Source: Watersipora subatra (Eukaryota > Bryozoa > Gymnolaemata > Cheilostomatida > Watersiporidae). Taken from it: DNA of 64,000 bases. The DNA lies in assembly GCF_963576615.1 (NCBI RefSeq), contig NC_088708.1, positions 50,455,196-50,519,195 on the forward strand, read 5' to 3'. Each line of letters opens with the position of its first letter. Position 1 is the first letter of the stretch. The notes beneath the pieces are model-generated. The model had not been told where the DNA came from. It saw nothing but the letters and a program-made list of their open reading frames with translations, and did not search any database. Of this stretch, positions 59,966 to 64,000 are shown piece after piece. The translations under genes were made by a program, and so were the position numbers.

Positions 59966-62095
59966 CTAATCAATTATTTATATGAAAGTTAGTATACCCA
60001 TCGAGATCACCTAAATGAGTTCATTAAAATCATCTATGTAAAGGATACACAGGTATTTTTATGACCAGCCTCATGCTTTTAACCACAGTATCTAGAAACA
60101 TCTGACTTCCTGCTAACTGATTGGTTAAAGATGTACCAAATCATATATTTATCTACTTGACATACATATGGCTACAAAATATACCTGCATTATTATTTTG
60201 CCTGATTATTAACAGTTTTGACACAAGGTGGTTAAAAGGAAAAAGGTATTACTCAGACAAATTTAATTTATGCTGTGTGACTGTTTTGTTCAATGACAAA
60301 GGAGTTTACTATTTATGTCATATTTTGAAATCAAGAACATGTCAGCTTATGTTTCGTGTCTCGTTTCACCTCTGCGTCATCTTACTCTTGATTAGTTTTC
60401 AATAAACATTCTGCTGGTGCTCAAATGGCAGAAGTGATAACAAAACCACTAAAGTAAATGATATTGATGATTTTAAGAATATTTGAAACGCCCAAAAATT
60501 CTTCTTCTGCCCATTTTAAGGAACAGATTCTTCTAGCAGATGATAATCTATTTCAAGCTTCACCTTCTTCCATACACTTGAAAATTGTTAGTTTTATGTA
60601 GCAGGTTAATAAAACATGATTATTTCTTGCACACAATTTCACTACTCATATTGGTTGTACAGTATTGCTTATTCTTTCTATTTGCAAAATTTTTGTTTAG
60701 AATATGGACTTGATAATGAGCATTTGGTAGATGGTTTATGTGTTCTTATGTTACTTTCAATGAAAAAAACAGTTTCATATTACAAATAAATCAAAATACA
60801 AACATGCTCTAGTAATGAATTAAGCTCGCATTGCAAAGAACTTAATTACCAGAAATGTTGAGACACACTTTCAAAGTCATAAATGAACAAAAATATAATA
60901 TATTGTAAGAGTAGAGTCTAATAACTTGTAAATTTTAATATAGCATCAAGCTTACATGTACACTTTTTAATACCTCTGAACACGCAAGTATCATTTTAAT
61001 AAATTAACATCATTTTATTTAGCAAAATATGTTGTCACTATGGTAAGATGTAAGAATTTTTTAAATCAAAACAGTTAAATGCAGTAATGCAATTATGACA
61101 AAAGAACTTGCTGTAAAATATAATTCTTGGTAAAAATTAAACTTTATGGTCAGTCAATTGAGATTAATCTATAAATAGATTTTTATTTTACAAGATAAGC
61201 TAACATTTAGCTATAAGACAGTAGTATTGGTTCGCTCAGAAATACTAAAAAAGATATTCGCAATTTCTGCTGACTTGCAGTAATTCAATTCCCTTTCTAG
61301 TAGACATGTACAAAACTGAAGTGAGCTCATCAACTATTTAAACTAGTTGATATGTTGTTGTTTATACATGTATGTTAGTTCTTATTATTGTAATTATAGT
61401 GTTCTTATTTATATGTTGTTATTATATTGTTGTTATTATAGTTGTTTGTAGTAATATTCTTAGTACTACATACTAGTGACTATAACAGTAGAATGTATGC
61501 TATCATGAGCATGGAACTTTAGTTTAAAAGTGCCATCAGCTAATCAGAAACAAAAACTGCTTATATATATCTTTGTTTTGTTTATTTGTTTGCTGTAGTT
61601 GTTTGAAAATTAGTAGAATAAAAGAATAAAAACTAGATATTAAATTTGTGTTTTTTATCCAGGCAGTGTCAAGTATGTTTGTTTCTAACTATAAAAACAT
61701 TTACCTATAGTGTCTGGCTTATCTGTCTGTTGACATATATAGAGGTATATCATAGCTTGATGTTAGCTTTATTAAACTCTAACATACATTTCAATCAGGT
61801 GAGATCGGTTAGGCTAAGCCATTGTCCAATAACTGAGCATCAATTCTGAACAAACGAAGAAGCAAATGTTACCTAATCTACCAATGCAATAAATCTTTTT
61901 CAGCTTGAAAGCATTTAAACTGATGAGAACTGGTGGTAACGAAGAAGGGTTGCTTAGCAGCCGTAAAAGAATGTTATAACGGTGTTAGATATTTTAAGAC
62001 AGTTGACAAATTGATGATCATAACTTACAGGATTATGTGACAGTGCATCTAAGTCAGTTACAAGTCTATCTACACAGTTTATTAATAGCGTTAAA
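59966..62095. other. Spacer between duplicated segments, nothing recognised
   Basis: No supported gene. A short frame near 60121-60405 lacks any known domain. 61370-61460 is a TTATT/GTTGTT-rich low-complexity stretch. Confidence 0.5.
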
Positions 62096-62099
62096 CATA

Positions 62100-64000
62100 A
62101 GGATGATTGCGCAAAATGTACAAACCATTAGGTTTCCTCTCCGTTGTAAAAAAGTGGCTCACAAGCAGAAAGTCATAGCAGAAATATACCACTCTGCATT
62201 ATAAATTGTCATCAACTGGCTACTAGAGGTTCATACTCTTTGCACTATGTATTGCGCTATAGGAGTAAAACTAGACAAATGAACAGAAGGAGCAGGTACT
62301 ATGATGAGCCCAGGTGTTAGGGAGCTTGTCTCATGTAAGGCATCAACTTATTAGAGATTTTATTTATTAGGCAGTAAATGCGCTGCCATGTTAAATATAA
62401 TAACTTTAATCTATTTTTTGCAACAATAGGGAAGTCATTAGCTCATTGAACTTTTGAATGTCAAATAATGACAGGATTTTCCATAGATATATATATATAC
62501 CTATATATAGGTTTATATATCTATGGGATTTTCAAATTCGCTGCTCAATAAGTCCTAAGGCAGCAGGTACACTGCTTTGTTGCAGAACACAAAAACCTCT
62601 GCCTTAAAAGTTGACCTTTTGTAATTTATGTTAATGAAAACCATAAAAACTATCTCATTAGAGTTATGGCTATCAGTTTTAATGATCTTGCTTTGTTGAA
62701 GAACAATTGAAGTTTTGCTCTAATGATAAGCTGAGGAAGTTGTCTATATCTAAGTCTTACTGAATTGTATGTATTATTTGCTGTTTATACATACAAGTCC
62801 TATGAACTGAAGCATTATGATAGACAGCACTACACCAAAAAATAGACATTGATTAGGAAGAATTTTAATCAGCAAGTATCTATGAAGTTCTTTAAAGTGC
62901 TGTAGTTAGGTTTGTGCTTAGTTTTGTTGAAAGCTATCCTGCATACTCGTAATTAAGAAATGAAGTGCAAACTCATTATGCAAGAACATACTGTAATTTT
63001 CAATTGGCAGGCAACTGATAGGCTAAAATTTCAACCAATTACTGACTAATGTTTTGAGTGGACAAGAAAATAGTTTTCGCTTCAGCCATAGATGTTGTTT
63101 CTTTTGAAGTATGTAAGATATAGTAAAATATCACATATGTCTAAGCTACGGCAACGCTGCCTAGCAACCTGTCAATAATGTTTTCACATATCATTAATAT
63201 CATGCAAGATGGCAAGGTGACAAGCTCATAATCAGTGACTTTCAAGATAAATATGCATTCACTCATTTATTGGCTTAAATCCATGCTCATGTGTAGAGTA
63301 GAGTTCTTTTCGCTAAACCTGTTAAGCAGACAAAGTTTGTAGCTAAATCAGTTATGCAATTATGACCACAATTCTTGCAAAGAAAAACAAGACAACTAGA
63401 AACTGACTTTCGTCATTTAATTTTCTTGGAGCTCCGTCTAACTTTTATATCAACTGCAAACTGCAACTGCATGCCACCAGCCATAACAAATATAACGTGG
63501 CCTAATATTACAAGACACTTACATTTCATATCTTAAGCTAAAACTTTGTACTTACATGGCTGACCAAAAAGCTGAATATCCCATCAGGTCATATTTTGAG
63601 TGAACAAAACAGTTACAATTTGGTGATGATAACACAAACAAGTTAACTCTATTTTTATAGCCGTCGTAGTTTAGAAAATACTCAAAAAATTTTGAGTTTA
63701 CTAAGTCCGTTTGGCCAAGATCACTAATTAAATATTTTTAAACCCATTTTCAACTTCTATTACTTTACGCTGGCTAATACTAAGACTATACGAATGTTTT
63801 GTAGAAACTCTAAAGGCCTACATATTGTTCCAATTCTTGCGTCTCATTGACTCATTAACTCTTTTTTGATGTAGTTAGCACCTGTCTAAAACGTGTACGG
63901 CAACAGGTGCTTTCAAGTTTCTAATAACACTGAGGTGAACACTTTATGAAACCCCAAGTCATGTGATAGATAACTACAAGCATATACAAACTGTGATTAT
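62100..64000. repeat. Segmental duplication, copy 2, runs to the window end
   Basis: Second copy of 58048-59965, moderately diverged with small indels, and a hairpin insertion near 62.5 kb. It is cut off by the window edge, so more copies may lie to the right. Confidence 0.88.
62480..62532. repeat. Palindromic insertion (hairpin) in duplication copy 2
   Basis: About 50 bp present only in copy 2. Arms CCATAGATATATA and TATATATCTATGG enclose ACCTATATATAGGT. It is flanked by a repeated GGATTTTC, as if inserted with a short target duplication. Confidence 0.7.

Noticed and set aside
60121-60405. 94-residue hydrophobic frame
   Set aside because: No signal peptide, domain or exon context; probably chance.

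Overview
This is a gene-poor, AT-rich, repeat-dense window from an animal nuclear genome. Spliced genes, tRNA arrays, a CR1-like LINE, Helitron-type elements, piggyBac and Ty1/copia all point to a metazoan. The two RGM-like genes and the overall repeat style suggest an aquatic invertebrate, perhaps a lophotrochozoan such as a bryozoan or mollusc; that placement is a guess.

1-1.07 kb: end of a 260-bp satellite. 1.07-2.83 kb: no supported gene. 2.83-19.6 kb: a higher-order repeat array on the minus strand. It carries ten full-length tRNA-Pro genes or pseudogenes covering all three anticodon types (AGG, CGG, TGG). It also carries five identical-size 37-nt deletion tRNAs (acceptor stem plus T arm only) and five copies of a 5'-truncated CR1-like LINE 3' end with a (GT/AC)n tail. 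The array is interrupted by a piggyBac element (6597-9231), a second TTAA-targeting DNA transposon (10469-12514) and a young Ty1/copia fossil (13793-16685). A 920-bp TTAA MITE sits at its right edge (19615-20534).

20.5-26 kb: intergenic DNA with old tandem and dispersed duplications and a tRNA-derived SINE. 26.07-30.34 kb (+): an eight-exon gene for a 251-aa secreted protein resembling the C-terminal (partial von Willebrand D) part of repulsive guidance molecules (RGM). 30.3-48.5 kb: no other host gene seen; minisatellites, inverted repeats, a decayed Tigger-like transposase, duplicated non-coding blocks and a Helentron-like element with a PIF1 helicase fragment.

48.48-54.49 kb (-): the paralogue of the first gene, with the same eight exons and intron phases, encoding 286 aa and ending in an Arg/Thr/Pro-rich basic tail. 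The two genes are tail to tail, and each has a TATAAAA box 65-80 bp upstream of its ATG. Three Helentron-like copies surround the second gene, one of them inside its last intron. 55-64 kb: minisatellite-like repeats and a 1.9-kb segmental duplication (58.05-59.97 and 62.10-64.00 kb) with no recognisable coding.

The most interesting host content is the pair of minimal secreted RGM-C-like proteins, which lack the usual RGM N-terminal domain and GPI anchor signal, and the proline tRNA array with its amplified mini-tRNA.
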